The position numbers and the translations under genes are program-made. The notes beneath the pieces are model-generated. The model saw only the letters and a list, made by a program, of their open reading frames with translations, searched no databases and was not told the DNA's origin. From Iamia sp. SCSIO 61187 (GTDB taxonomy: Bacteria > Actinomycetota > Acidimicrobiia > Acidimicrobiales > Iamiaceae): a stretch of DNA of 64,000 nucleotides. Shown one piece after another: positions 31,420 through 41,471 of this stretch; position 1 is the first letter of the stretch, and every line of letters starts with the position of its first letter. Location of the stretch: positions 372,001-436,000 of the forward strand of contig NZ_CP050948.1 of assembly GCF_019443745.1 (NCBI RefSeq), given 5' to 3'.

Positions 31420-31450
31420 ACCGTACGACCTGGAGGGCACTCCAGGTCAA
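31420..31450 (-). promoter_or_regulatory. MerR-type promoter with 19-bp spacer and operator
   Basis: Minus strand: -35 TTGACC (31445-31450), 19-nt spacer, -10 TACGGT (31420-31425). Within the spacer lies a perfect palindrome ACCTGGAG-N4-CTCCAGGT (31428-31447). The overlong spacer plus dyad is the hallmark of promoters untwisted by MerR proteins. Confidence 0.85.
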
Positions 31451-31475
31451 GGGGCCCCGTCCGCGCCACGGTCGG

Positions 31476-32684
31476 TCAGGACCCGGGGGACCGCCGCGAC
31501 CGGCCCAGGGCGGCCCGCACCTGGGCGCCGATGGCCCGCCGGCGGGCCCGCGCCCCTGCCCCCGCGGCGCGCAGCCGGGCCCCGGCCCGTCGTCGGGCCC
31601 GCCCGACGCGGCCCACGACCGATCGGAGGGGGGTCGCGACCGTCCGGGCCGCCGAGCGGACCGCAGCGGCGGCCGATCGCAGCGCCCGCCGGGCGGCCCG
31701 CCCCGGACGGGCGAGGGCACCGACGAGGGCCCGGGCCGCGTCCACCGCAGCCCGGGCCGCGGCGCGGAGGGGCGGCCCCACGAGATCGACCGCCCGACGC
31801 ATGGCCCCGGCCACCGCCCGCCCGGCTGCGACCGTGGCCCGCCACCCCGCCCGCAGCGGCCCGACGAGGGCCCGCCCGAGGGTGCGGGCGAGCCCTGCGA
31901 GCCGGCGGCCCAGGCCGGTGACCAGGGCCCACGCCGCCCGCAGGGGGCGGACGAGGGCGCGGCCCAGGGCGCGGAGGGCGGCGGCGATGCGACGGGTGAG
32001 CCCGGCGAGGGCGGCCCAGGCCAGTCGGAGGGGCCGGGCGAGGGCGCGACCGAGGGCGCGGAGGGCGGCGGCGATGCGACGGGTGAGCCCGGCGAGGGCG
32101 GCCCAGGCCAGTCGGAGGGGCCGGGCGAGGGCGCGACCGAGGGCGCGGAGGGCCACGGCGATCCGCCGGACCACGCCCCGGACGGCCCGGGCGACGCTGC
32201 GCAGGACGGTCCGCAGGGCGACGGCGATCCGTCGGGCCAACCCGGCGAGGGCGGCGCCGGCCAGGCGGAGGGGGCGGACGAGGGCGCGGCCCAGGGCGCG
32301 GAGGGCGACGCCGGCGCGGCGGGCCAGCCCGGCGAGGGCGTCCCAGGCCACCCGGAGCGGTCGGACCAGGGCCCGACCGACGGCGCGCCCGGCGGCGACG
32401 AGGCGGCGCCCGGCCGCCGCCAACGCGTCCCGCACGGCGCGGAACGGCCGTACCAGGGCCCGGCCCACGGCCCGCAGGGCGCGGGGCACGGCCCGGCGCA
32501 CCGCCCCGCCGAGCTCCCACACCACGACGAAGGGGGCGAGGAGCCCGGCCAGCACGGTCGACCCGAGGCCCCCGGAGGCCTCGCCCGGCCCCGTCTCGGG
32601 AGGCCGCCCCGGGTCGTCGAGGCCGGTCGGCGGTGGCGCCTCGGGTTCGGGGCGGCGGGCCGCGGACCCGTCCGCCTCACCCAC
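31476..32684 (-). CDS. Arg/Ala/Leu-rich amphipathic repeat protein of unknown function
   Basis: A 402-residue, extremely basic protein made mostly of Ala, Arg, Leu, Gly and Val. After an acidic Pro-rich start (about 45 residues) and one hydrophobic stretch (GSTVLAGLLAPFVVVWELGG), the rest is a 29-residue helical repeat of the form RALGRALARPLRLAWAALAG, at least nine degenerate copies, two identical at DNA level (31967-32140). The helices are amphipathic with an Arg face, suggesting membrane-surface or nucleic-acid contact. The GTG start overlaps the previous gene by 8 bp, supporting this strand; a glycine/glutamate-rich frame is open on the other strand, so strand choice is not certain. No known family recognised. 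Confidence 0.55.
   Translation of the reverse strand: MGEADGSAARRPEPEAPPPTGLDDPGRPPETGPGEASGGLGSTVLAGLLAPFVVVWELGGAVRRAVPRALRAVGRALVRPFRAVRDALAAAGRRLVAAGRAVGRALVRPLRVAWDALAGLARRAGVALRALGRALVRPLRLAGAALAGLARRIAVALRTVLRSVARAVRGVVRRIAVALRALGRALARPLRLAWAALAGLTRRIAAALRALGRALARPLRLAWAALAGLTRRIAAALRALGRALVRPLRAAWALVTGLGRRLAGLARTLGRALVGPLRAGWRATVAAGRAVAGAMRRAVDLVGPPLRAAARAAVDAARALVGALARPGRAARRALRSAAAAVRSAARTVATPLRSVVGRVGRARRRAGARLRAAGAGARARRRAIGAQVRAALGRSRRSPGS
31967..32140. repeat. Two identical 87-bp tandem repeats
   Basis: Units 31967-32053 and 32054-32140 are identical; a diverging third begins at 32141 and degenerate copies extend over about 31.86-32.48 kb. The 87-bp unit encodes 29 residues, so the array keeps frame. 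Confidence 0.85.
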
Positions 32685-33408
32685 CTCCCGGCTCGGGGCG
32701 GCGGTCGGCGGACAGCTGGCGGAGGCGGTCCGCCGACGAGGCCCCCTCGATGCGGTCCACCTCGTGGCGGGCGGCCAGCCGGGCCCGGCGGCGCTCGAGG
32801 TCGTCACGGCCGACCGTGGTGGCATCGGCCTCGACCCCGGCCACCAGGGCCGCCAGCGCCTCCGCCCGCTCGACGACGAAGGCGCGCTCCTCGTCGTCGT
32901 GGGGGGTGCCGCCACCGAGCACGGCGGCGACGTCGGCGATGGCGGCGTGGGCGGCGGCGCGCTCCTCGGCGCCCACCGCGTCCGGGGTCGCGGCGACCAC
33001 GGCGAACAGGGCGCGGTGGGCCGCGACCAGGTCCGCCACCGGCCCGGGTGTGACCCGGAGGGGGAGGCCGGCGCCGACGGCCTCCTCGCGGCGCGCGGCC
33101 AGCCGCTGGCGCTGCGCCCGTCGCCACAGCGATCGGGCCGGCAGCACCGACCCCAGCAGGACGGCCGCCACGCCTGCGGAGAGGAGGACCGTGGAGGGCA
33201 CCACGATCCCGGCGACGACGGCGCCGCCGCCGCCCGTCGCCAGCACGGCGTCGGCGACCCCCGGACCGCCCTCGTCGTCGGGGCCGAAGAGCTCGTCGAG
33301 CAGGGCGTCGACCTCGTCGGGGCTCCGGGACCCGGGGACGACCCGGAGGGGGCCCGGGGCCTCGGGGACCACGACGACCTCATCGCCGACCGCGTCCCGC
33401 CTCCTCAC
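32677..33408 (-). CDS. Membrane-anchored protein of unknown function
   Basis: A 243-residue protein. An acidic N-terminal part (SPDEVDALLDELFGPDDEGG) precedes a transmembrane helix pair (VLATGGGGAVVAGIVVPSTVLLSAGVAAVLLGSVL), then a basic patch and a soluble helical C-terminal domain with AHRALFAVVAATPDAVGAEERAAAHAAIADVAAVLGG. I do not recognise a family. The GTG start is 7 nt after the FmdB-like gene stop and its own stop overlaps the repeat-protein start, so the three form an operon. Confidence 0.65.
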   Translation of the reverse strand: MRRRDAVGDEVVVVPEAPGPLRVVPGSRSPDEVDALLDELFGPDDEGGPGVADAVLATGGGGAVVAGIVVPSTVLLSAGVAAVLLGSVLPARSLWRRAQRQRLAARREEAVGAGLPLRVTPGPVADLVAAHRALFAVVAATPDAVGAEERAAAHAAIADVAAVLGGGTPHDDEERAFVVERAEALAALVAGVEADATTVGRDDLERRRARLAARHEVDRIEGASSADRLRQLSADRRPEPGGG

Positions 33409-33415
33409 GGCGCGA

Positions 33416-33634
33416 TCAGCCGCAGCCGCAGGCCCCGCCGCAGCACCCGCCGCCGCCCACCGGCGCGGGGGCGGGTCCGGCGGCGGACCGTCCGACGCTG
33501 GCGACGGGGGAGAAGACCCGGCGGGCCTCGCCGTGACCGGCCGGGCAGGGCACCGGCCCTGCCGGCGCGGTGATGGACCGCTCGACCTCGAACCGCTCGG
33601 TGCACGTCGGGCACCGGTACTCGTAGCGCGCCAT
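33416..33634 (-). CDS. FmdB-family zinc-ribbon protein
   Basis: A 72-residue protein beginning MARYEYRCPTCTERFEVERSI, with a CxxC plus a second Cys in PVPCPAGHGEARRVFSPVAS: the FmdB regulatory zinc ribbon. The C-terminus is a Gly/Cys tail (GGGGCCGGACGCG). TAGCCT (minus strand, 33641-33646) lies six bases before the ATG, marking a leaderless promoter for the three-gene operon. Role unknown; the name derives from formamidase operons. Confidence 0.85.
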   Translation of the reverse strand: MARYEYRCPTCTERFEVERSITAPAGPVPCPAGHGEARRVFSPVASVGRSAAGPAPAPVGGGGCCGGACGCG

Positions 33635-33715
33635 GCCCGGAGGCTACCGCTGGCGCCGGCCGCGCTCGGCGGCGACCGCACGGCCGAGACCGCCGGGGGC
33701 GGGCACCATGGGCTG

Positions 33716-34540
33716 ATGGACGAGTCGATCGCCGGCAACCGGGCCCACTGGAACACCACCGCCGACCACTGGGTGGCGCCCGGTCGGCGCAGCTGGTCGA
33801 CCGACGAGGTCACGTGGGGAACCTTCGGCGTGCCCGAGGCGGACCTGGGGGCCCTCCCCGACGTGACCGGGCGCGACGTGGTGGAGCTGGGCTGCGGCAC
33901 CGGGTACCTGTCGGCCTGGTTGGCCCGGCGGGGGGCGGCCTCGGTGGTCGGCGTCGACCCGACCGAGGGCCAGCTGGCCTCGGCCCGGCGGTTCCAGGCC
34001 GAGTTCGCCCTCCCGTTCCCGCTGGTCCAGGCGGCCGGCGAGGCCGTCCCGCTGCGCGACGCCAGCTTCGACGTGGCCGTGTCGGAGTACGGCGCCGCCA
34101 TCTGGGCCGACCCCCACCGGTGGCTGCCGGAGGCGGCCCGGCTGCTGCGCCCCGGCGGCGAGCTGGTGTTCCTCGGGAACTCGGTGGTCTTCATGCTCTG
34201 CTGCCAGGACGACGACAGCCCGCCGACCGAGCAGATGCGGCGGCCCCAGCGGGGGATGGGCCGGTTCACCTGGCCCGACGACCCCTCTGTCGAGTTCCAC
34301 CTCTCCCACGGCGACATGGTCCGGCTGCTGCGGGCCAGCGGGTTCGAGGTCCTCGACCTCATCGAGGTCTACGCCGGCGACGACGTCGCCGACGCCACCC
34401 TGTGCAGCGGCGAGGTCGAGTTCGTGTCGGCCGAGTGGGCTCGCCGCTGGCCCGTCGAGGAGATCTGGCGCGCCCGCAAGCGGGACGAGGTGTCGCTGGC
34501 GCGAACAGAACGACCGTCGAGGCGGCCACCGCCGTTCTGA
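33716..34540 (+). CDS. Class I SAM-dependent methyltransferase
   Basis: A 274-residue methyltransferase. Motif I is VVELGCGTGYLSAWLARRG, followed by VVGVDPTEGQLASARRF, VSEYGAAIWAD, and LLRPGGELVFLGNS. The N-terminus SIAGNRAHWNTTADHWVAPGRRSW is the pattern seen in many actinobacterial Methyltransf_11 proteins. The final residues (after EIWRARKRDEV) are encoded by the first copy of a 70-bp tandem repeat, so the natural C-terminus has probably been altered by that insertion. CACCAT lies six bases before the ATG. Confidence 0.87.
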   Translation: MDESIAGNRAHWNTTADHWVAPGRRSWSTDEVTWGTFGVPEADLGALPDVTGRDVVELGCGTGYLSAWLARRGAASVVGVDPTEGQLASARRFQAEFALPFPLVQAAGEAVPLRDASFDVAVSEYGAAIWADPHRWLPEAARLLRPGGELVFLGNSVVFMLCCQDDDSPPTEQMRRPQRGMGRFTWPDDPSVEFHLSHGDMVRLLRASGFEVLDLIEVYAGDDVADATLCSGEVEFVSAEWARRWPVEEIWRARKRDEVSLARTERPSRRPPPF

Positions 34541-34651
34541 CACCGCTCTCGGCCAGCCGTGTCGCCTGGCGCGAACAGAACGACGGTCGAGGCGGCCATC
34601 GCCGTTCTGACACCGCTGCCGGACACCGATGTCGCCTGGCGCGAACAGAAC
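34492..34651. repeat. 70-bp tandem repeat with internal hairpin
   Basis: Copies start at 34492, 34561 and 34631 (GTCGC-TGGCGCGAACAGAAC); the third is truncated after about 21 bp. Each full copy holds CAGAACG...CGTTCTG arms able to fold into a hairpin. The first copy overlaps the end of the methyltransferase gene. Confidence 0.8.
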
Positions 34652-34753
34652 CGGGGATGGCGACGGAGGTCGTTCGATGCGCGTGACCGCACCAGCCGGC
34701 GCACGCGGCCCGACGCACGGCCTGGCACCGCGTGGGTCGGCGCCGGGATCCGA

Positions 34754-35523
34754 CTAGGTGCGGCTGAGGTTGCGGCGGTTCTTGAGCTTGGACTTCAGGT
34801 AGTCCTTGTTCATCACCGCGATGAAGTCGATCGAGATCTCCTTCGGGCAGGCCTCCTCGCACTCACCGTGGTTGGTGCAGGACCCGAAGAACTCCTCCAT
34901 GGTGTCGACCATGGCCTCGACCCGCTGGTAGCGCTCGGCCTGGCCCTGGGGCAGCAGGTTGAGGTGGCTGACCTTGGCCGCGGTGAACAGCTGCGCCGCC
35001 GAGTTGGGGCAGGCGGCCACGCAGGCCCCGCAGCCGATGCAGGCGGCTGCGTCCATGGCGGCGTCGGCGACCGGCTTGGGCACGGGGATGAGGTTGGCGT
35101 CGGGGGCGCCGCCGGTCTCGGCGGTGATGTACCCGCCGGCGGCGACGATGCGGTCGAAGGCGCCCCGGTCGACCATCAGGTCCTTGATGACCGGGAAGGC
35201 CGTGGCCCGCCACGGCTCGATCACGATCTCGGCGCCGTCGGCGAACTTCCGCATGTGGAGCTGGCAGGTGGCGGTCCCCTTCTGGGGGCCGTGGGCCTGG
35301 CCGTCGATCATCAGCGAGCACGTGCCGCAGATGCCCTCGCGGCAGTCGTGGTCGAAGACGATCGCCTCCTTGCCCTCGTTGATGAGGCGCTCGTTCACCA
35401 GGTCGAGCATCTCGAGGAACGACATCTCGTCGTTGATGCCGGCGGCGGGGATGGTGTCGAAGCGCCCGGGGGCGTCGGGCCCGTCCTGGCGCCAGACCTT
35501 CAGCGTGACGTTGAGGGTGCGGG

Positions 35524-35527
<4 letters not shown>
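34754..35527 (-). CDS. sdhB: SdhB, succinate dehydrogenase iron-sulfur subunit
   Basis: A 257-residue electron-transfer subunit of complex II. The [2Fe-2S] site is [15 protein letters not shown] with a later Cys in TATCQLHMR; the [4Fe-4S]/[3Fe-4S] ligands are in [13 protein letters not shown] and [15 protein letters not shown]. The GTG start overlaps the sdhA stop (GTGA, 35524-35527). It is last in sdhCAB. Confidence 0.95.
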
Positions 35528-37446
<1,919 letters not shown>

Positions 37447-37466
37447 GGTCGTGGATCCGTCCTCGG

Positions 37467-38216
37467 TCAGGTGGAGACGATGCCGGCGGTGACGGCGATC
37501 GGGAACGAGACGTTGCCCAGCACGATGATGGCGGTGAGGCCGGCGGCGAAGCCCCGGCGCCAGGCGTTGAAGCGGGGGTTGTTCCAGCCCATCGACTGGA
37601 ACAGCGACCACGTGCCGTGGAACAGGTGGAACCCGAGGGCGATGTTCGCGACCAGGTAGAAGGCCGCGTTCCAGATCCGCCCGAGCGACAGGGCCACGTT
37701 CTCGTAGGGGAGGCCCCGCACGTAGTCGTAGCCGGTTCCGGTGAAGGTCAGGTCGAACAGGTGCCAGACCAGGAACAGCCCGACGATGACGCCCGACCAG
37801 CGCATGGTGCGGCTGGCGTAGTTGGCGGCCACGTAGTCGCGCTTCGACTGGTACTTCGTGTGCCGGGCGGCCTGGTTGATCCGGGTCAGGGCGTAGGCGG
37901 AGTGGATGTGGAGGGCGAAGGCGGCGATCAGCCCGATGCGCATGAGCCACAGGGCGACCGTGCGGGGGAGGATCGGCACCAGCAGCTCCCGCAGGAACTC
38001 GCCGTAGTGGTTGAAGTCCTCGGCCCCGAGGAACATCTTCAGGTTCCCGATCATGTGGAAGAAGACGAAGCCGATGATCACGATGCCCGTGAGGGCCATG
38101 ACGTACTTCTTGCCCACGGCCGACCGGTAGAGCTCGACCGGGAACGGAGCCTTGCGCTTCGCCCGGGGAGCCGTGGCCGAGCCGGAGGATCCCCGGGTCG
38201 CGGTGGTGGCAGCCAT
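37467..38216 (-). CDS. sdhC: SdhC, type-B succinate dehydrogenase cytochrome b558 subunit
   Basis: A 249-residue membrane anchor with five predicted helices. Helix His residues suited to two hemes occur in [32 protein letters not shown] and [13 protein letters not shown] single large anchor and no SdhD defines the type-B, menaquinone-linked complex. TAGGTT (minus strand, 38225-38230) lies eight bases before the ATG, indicating a leaderless sdhCAB operon. Confidence 0.93.
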   Translation of the reverse strand: MAATTATRGSSGSATAPRAKRKAPFPVELYRSAVGKKYVMALTGIVIIGFVFFHMIGNLKMFLGAEDFNHYGEFLRELLVPILPRTVALWLMRIGLIAAFALHIHSAYALTRINQAARHTKYQSKRDYVAANYASRTMRWSGVIVGLFLVWHLFDLTFTGTGYDYVRGLPYENVALSLGRIWNAAFYLVANIALGFHLFHGTWSLFQSMGWNNPRFNAWRRGFAAGLTAIIVLGNVSFPIAVTAGIVST

Positions 38217-38410
38217 CGGGTCGGAACCTACCCCCGCCTGCGCAAGAGGGCCGAACCGGAGGGTTGCCGGCCCCTGGTGACGCCCCCGCCCGTCCGCGCC
38301 GGGTCCGCGGCGCGACCCACCCCGACGCCACGTCCTGCCGACCCCGGGCCGGCGGCCACCCCTCCCGTCTCGCGAGCGTCGCCCGGGCCGCGTGCCGTCC
38401 TGCGGGCCGC

Positions 38411-39038
38411 TCACGCCGGAAGCGGGATGCCCTCCTGGCGGGCGTACGCGGCACTGCAGGCCTTGGCGCAGAAGCCGAGGGTGGTCCCCTCGTGCTCCAG
38501 CGTGATGGCGTGGGCGCCGAGCCTGACCTTCATCCCGCACATCGGGTCGATCACGAGACCATCGGGAAGGTCGGCTTCGCCTGCGTCGCCGGCCCGGAAC
38601 TCCTCGGTCATGTACGAGACCACGTCGTGCGCGGTCGATGCCGTGCCGTCGAGGCCGATGCTCCCCTCCGCGATCCCCACGACGTTGATCCACACGTCGC
38701 CGCCGGCGCGCTGCCATCCGTGTCGGGCGTCGAGGCGGTCGACGCTGCGACCCACCGTGGTGGTCATCCTCGACGAGACCTCCTGTCGCCACGCGTCGGG
38801 GACCGACAACGTCACCCACAGCGGAGGCGCGCCGTCGGTCCACCGCCCGTCACCGGTGTGCCAGTCATCGAGCGGCGCGAAGGCGACGTGCACCATGCGC
38901 CTGGCTCGTCGCATGGTCGCCTCGACCGTGGGCGCGCCGGGCCCCCCCCGTGATGCCGTCGGTGATGTCGGCCGCAAGGGTCTGCCGGTCCTCGTCGTCA
39001 AGGGCGTGGCGCGGGAAGCGGATCTCGATCAGGAACAC
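38411..39038 (-). pseudogene. Tautomerase-like–YHS fusion gene with a frameshift in a G8 run
   Basis: The GTG at 39038 with GGAGGAGCACC upstream starts FLIEIRFPRHALDDEDRQ, a tautomerase-superfamily-like N-terminus. The frame is lost at a run of eight G (minus strand; 38942-38949). Removing one G restores a 208-residue protein continuing APTVEATMRRARRMVHVAF and ending in a YHS metal-binding domain ([11 protein letters not shown]...[14 protein letters not shown]). Thus the gene is a pseudogene, a sequencing error or a phase-variable locus. The second part alone is open from 39001. It diverges from an XRE regulator. Confidence 0.7.
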
Positions 39039-39155
39039 GGTGCTCCTCCGATGTCGTCGTGGGCGATGCGAGGACCACGCTGGACGGGCATCGGCGGCCT
39101 GTCGATGACCACCGTGGTCATGGCCGGGGGCCGTGCGATCCGGCATCCTGCGGGC

Positions 39156-39956
39156 ATGGTGACGCCCATCGCCGACGAGCCCGTCGGCGTGCTCATCCGC
39201 CGATGGCGGGAGCGTCGGCGGCGCAGCCAGCTCGAGGTGGCCCTGGCGGCCGGGAGCTCGTCTCGCCACGTGAGCTTCATCGAGACGGGGAAGGCCACCC
39301 CGAGCCCGGCGATCATCGAGCGGCTCTGCGACGCACTGGAGGTCCCGCTGCGAGACCGCAACGCCTTCCACCTCGCGGCGGGGTTCGCCCCCCGCCACCG
39401 CGAGCGACCGCTCCGGGACCTCGGTGCTGCCCGCGACGCGATCGACCTGGTGCTGACCGGGCACCTGCCGAACCCTGCGTCGGCGGTGAACGTCCGCTGG
39501 GAGCTGCTCGCCGCCAACCGGACGATGCAGCTCGTGCTCGGGGAGATCAGCGACCACCTGAGGGGGCCGCCCCTCAACGTGCTCCGAGCCACGATGCACC
39601 CCGACGGTCTGGGGCCGCGGATCCGGAACTACGAGCAGTGGCGATCTCACCTCGTCGCCCGGATCCGCCGTCAGCTCGAACGGACGGGCGCGGACGGTCT
39701 GAGCCAGCTGCTGGAGGAGATCAGCGGCTACCCCGCGCCCGTCGAGGGTCAGCTCCATCGGTCCGGCTCCGGGGAGCAGGATCACGACCAGGACCTCGTC
39801 GTGCCGCTCGTCCTCGCCTCGCCGAACGGTGACCTCCGATTCGGCTACGCCCTCACCGTGTTCGGTGCCCCGCGGGACGTCACGCTCGACGAGATCGCGA
39901 TCGAGACCTTCTTCCCGACCGACGAGACCACCGCGAGCTTCGTCCGGTCGCTGTGA
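39156..39956 (+). CDS. XRE-family regulator with MmyB-like ligand domain
   Basis: A 266-residue transcription factor. The N-terminal HTH is VLIRRWRERRRRSQLEVALAAGSSSRHVSFIETGKATPS, and the rest matches the MLTR/MmyB PAS-like ligand-binding domain (LTGHLPNPASAVNVRWELLAANRTMQLVLG; GYALTVFGAPRDVTLDEIAIETFFP). CATCCT lies six bases before the ATG. It diverges from the tautomerase-YHS gene with 117 nt between starts and probably regulates it, as such regulators often face oxidoreductase or hydrolase genes. Confidence 0.9.
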   Translation: MVTPIADEPVGVLIRRWRERRRRSQLEVALAAGSSSRHVSFIETGKATPSPAIIERLCDALEVPLRDRNAFHLAAGFAPRHRERPLRDLGAARDAIDLVLTGHLPNPASAVNVRWELLAANRTMQLVLGEISDHLRGPPLNVLRATMHPDGLGPRIRNYEQWRSHLVARIRRQLERTGADGLSQLLEEISGYPAPVEGQLHRSGSGEQDHDQDLVVPLVLASPNGDLRFGYALTVFGAPRDVTLDEIAIETFFPTDETTASFVRSL

Positions 39957-40017
39957 GCGGGACCCGGCGGGCCGTGACGACACGTGGGGGAGCCGACCAG
40001 GGCGCCACGGGCCCCGA

Positions 40018-40653
40018 TCAGGTCCTCGTCGCTCCTGGCGCGCCGACCGGCTGGGTGCGGGTCCAGACCAGGTGACGGCCGCAGTCGGCCGGGGCCCGGG
40101 GACGGTCCGAGTCCACCACGGCGGCGAGGTCGTACCCCAGGCGGCGGGCCACGGCGGCGCTGGACGCGTTGGCCGGGTCGCAGCGGATCTCCACCCACCG
40201 GACGTCGTCCAGGGCCAGGGCCAGGTCGGTGAGGTGCCCGACGATGCGCGTCATGAGGCCCCGGCCGGTCGCCGCCACGTGCAGCCAGTACCCGATCTCG
40301 ACCGACCCCGGCGTCCCGCGGTCGTGGAGCCCGACCCCGCCGAGGACCGCCCCGGGCGCGGCGTCGAGCTCCCCACGTCCGCCGTCCGCGCCCAGCCGTC
40401 CCGACGGGGCATCGGCGGGGGCGAAGATCCCGTACAGGGCCTCGCCGCCGTCGGCGGCGCGGGCGGTCGTCTCGACGACGAACCGGGCGAAGGCGGCCTC
40501 GGTGGCGAGGTCGGGCGTGGCCCACACCATCCACGGCTGGAGGTGGTCGAGGCTCTCGACCACGGCGACGGTGAGGGCGGGGACGTCGGCCGCCGTCCAC
40601 CGACGCAGGACGACGGCGCCGAGGTCGATGGTGTCCGGCGGGCGGGGCTGCAC
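40018..40653 (-). CDS. GNAT-family N-acetyltransferase
   Basis: A 211-residue acetyltransferase of the RimJ/RimL type. LRRWTAADVPALTVAVVESLDHLQPWM opens the fold, GGVGLHDRGTPGSVEIGYWLHVAATGRGLMTRIVGHLT holds the acetyl-CoA pyrophosphate loop, and EIRCDPANASSAAVARRLGYDLAAVVD is the conserved C-terminal helix. Target unknown. The GTG at 40653 is used; no clear Shine-Dalgarno. Confidence 0.87.
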   Translation of the reverse strand: MQPRPPDTIDLGAVVLRRWTAADVPALTVAVVESLDHLQPWMVWATPDLATEAAFARFVVETTARAADGGEALYGIFAPADAPSGRLGADGGRGELDAAPGAVLGGVGLHDRGTPGSVEIGYWLHVAATGRGLMTRIVGHLTDLALALDDVRWVEIRCDPANASSAAVARRLGYDLAAVVDSDRPRAPADCGRHLVWTRTQPVGAPGATRT

Positions 40654-40717
40654 GCCCCCATCCCACCACCTGCCCCGGCCTCGGGCGACGCTCGTCTCAC
40701 CGCCCTACGGTGCGCCT

Positions 40718-41404
40718 GTGGCCAGGGCACGCTGGGACGGGTGGGGCGACGAGCGGTTCGCCGACCTCCCGGTCGACGACGGGGCGGAGATCGCCGACGG
40801 TGACCTCCGGACCGGTGTCGTCCTCGACGTCTCGGCCGTGGTCGACGGGGTGGCCGACGACGTCGAGCTCGCCGAGGTGCGGATCGAGGGGGGTGGCCTG
40901 GTGGGGGCGACCCTGACCGACCTGCGCCTGGTCGACAGCCTGGTCGTCGGGGCCGACCTGGCCGGCGTGCGCTGGCCGGGGGTCCTGGTGCAGCGGGTCG
41001 AGCTCCGCGACGCCCGCCTCACGGGGGCCGACCTCACCGACGCCCGCCTCGACGGGGTCCGGTTCCGCCGCTGCCGGCTCGAGAGCGCGGTGCTCGCCGA
41101 CGCCCACCTCCGCGACGTCCGCTTCGAGGAGTGCGACCTGACCGACGCCTTCCTCGGGGGGGCCCGCCTCGACAAGGTGGCCTTCGTGGGGTGCGACCTG
41201 TCCCAGGTCGACCTCGACCGGGCCCACCTCGACGGCGTCGACCTGCGGTCGTCCGCCATCGCCCGGGTGACCCGGCTGGGGGACCTCCGAGGGGCGGTGG
41301 TCGACGCCGCCCAGGTCGCCGCCGTGGCCACCCGGCTGGCCGAGCAGGTCGGTCTCGTGGTGGCCCCCGACCGGGCCGAGGAGCCAGCCGACACCTGGGC
41401 TTGA
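40718..41404 (+). CDS. Pentapeptide-repeat protein
   Basis: A 228-residue protein whose centre is a run of A(D/N)LXX-like pentapeptides (DARLTGADLTDARLDGVRFR; SAVLADAHLRDVRFEECDLT), expected to fold into a right-handed quadrilateral beta helix. Some members mimic DNA and bind gyrase, but most have no known function. TACGGT (40706-40711) lies six bases before the GTG, supporting this start. It lies directly upstream of the Ter island. Confidence 0.85.
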   Translation: MARARWDGWGDERFADLPVDDGAEIADGDLRTGVVLDVSAVVDGVADDVELAEVRIEGGGLVGATLTDLRLVDSLVVGADLAGVRWPGVLVQRVELRDARLTGADLTDARLDGVRFRRCRLESAVLADAHLRDVRFEECDLTDAFLGGARLDKVAFVGCDLSQVDLDRAHLDGVDLRSSAIARVTRLGDLRGAVVDAAQVAAVATRLAEQVGLVVAPDRAEEPADTWA

Positions 41405-41471
41405 GCGCGGTCAGGACCGCACCGGTGCCTGGTACGGTGGCGGCCCGCACCGGTTCGGACGACGGGGATGC

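Noticed and set aside
31967-32140. Regular repeats considered as a CRISPR array
   Set aside because: Units are 87 bp, contiguous, without spacers and in frame within a coding region.
31314-33053. Collagen-like Gly/Glu/Pro repeat frame on the plus strand
   Set aside because: Third-position GC does not separate the strands clearly, but the minus-strand frame has an 8-bp overlap with its upstream neighbour, and the plus frame would overlap the merR gene and its promoter. I keep the minus strand at moderate confidence.
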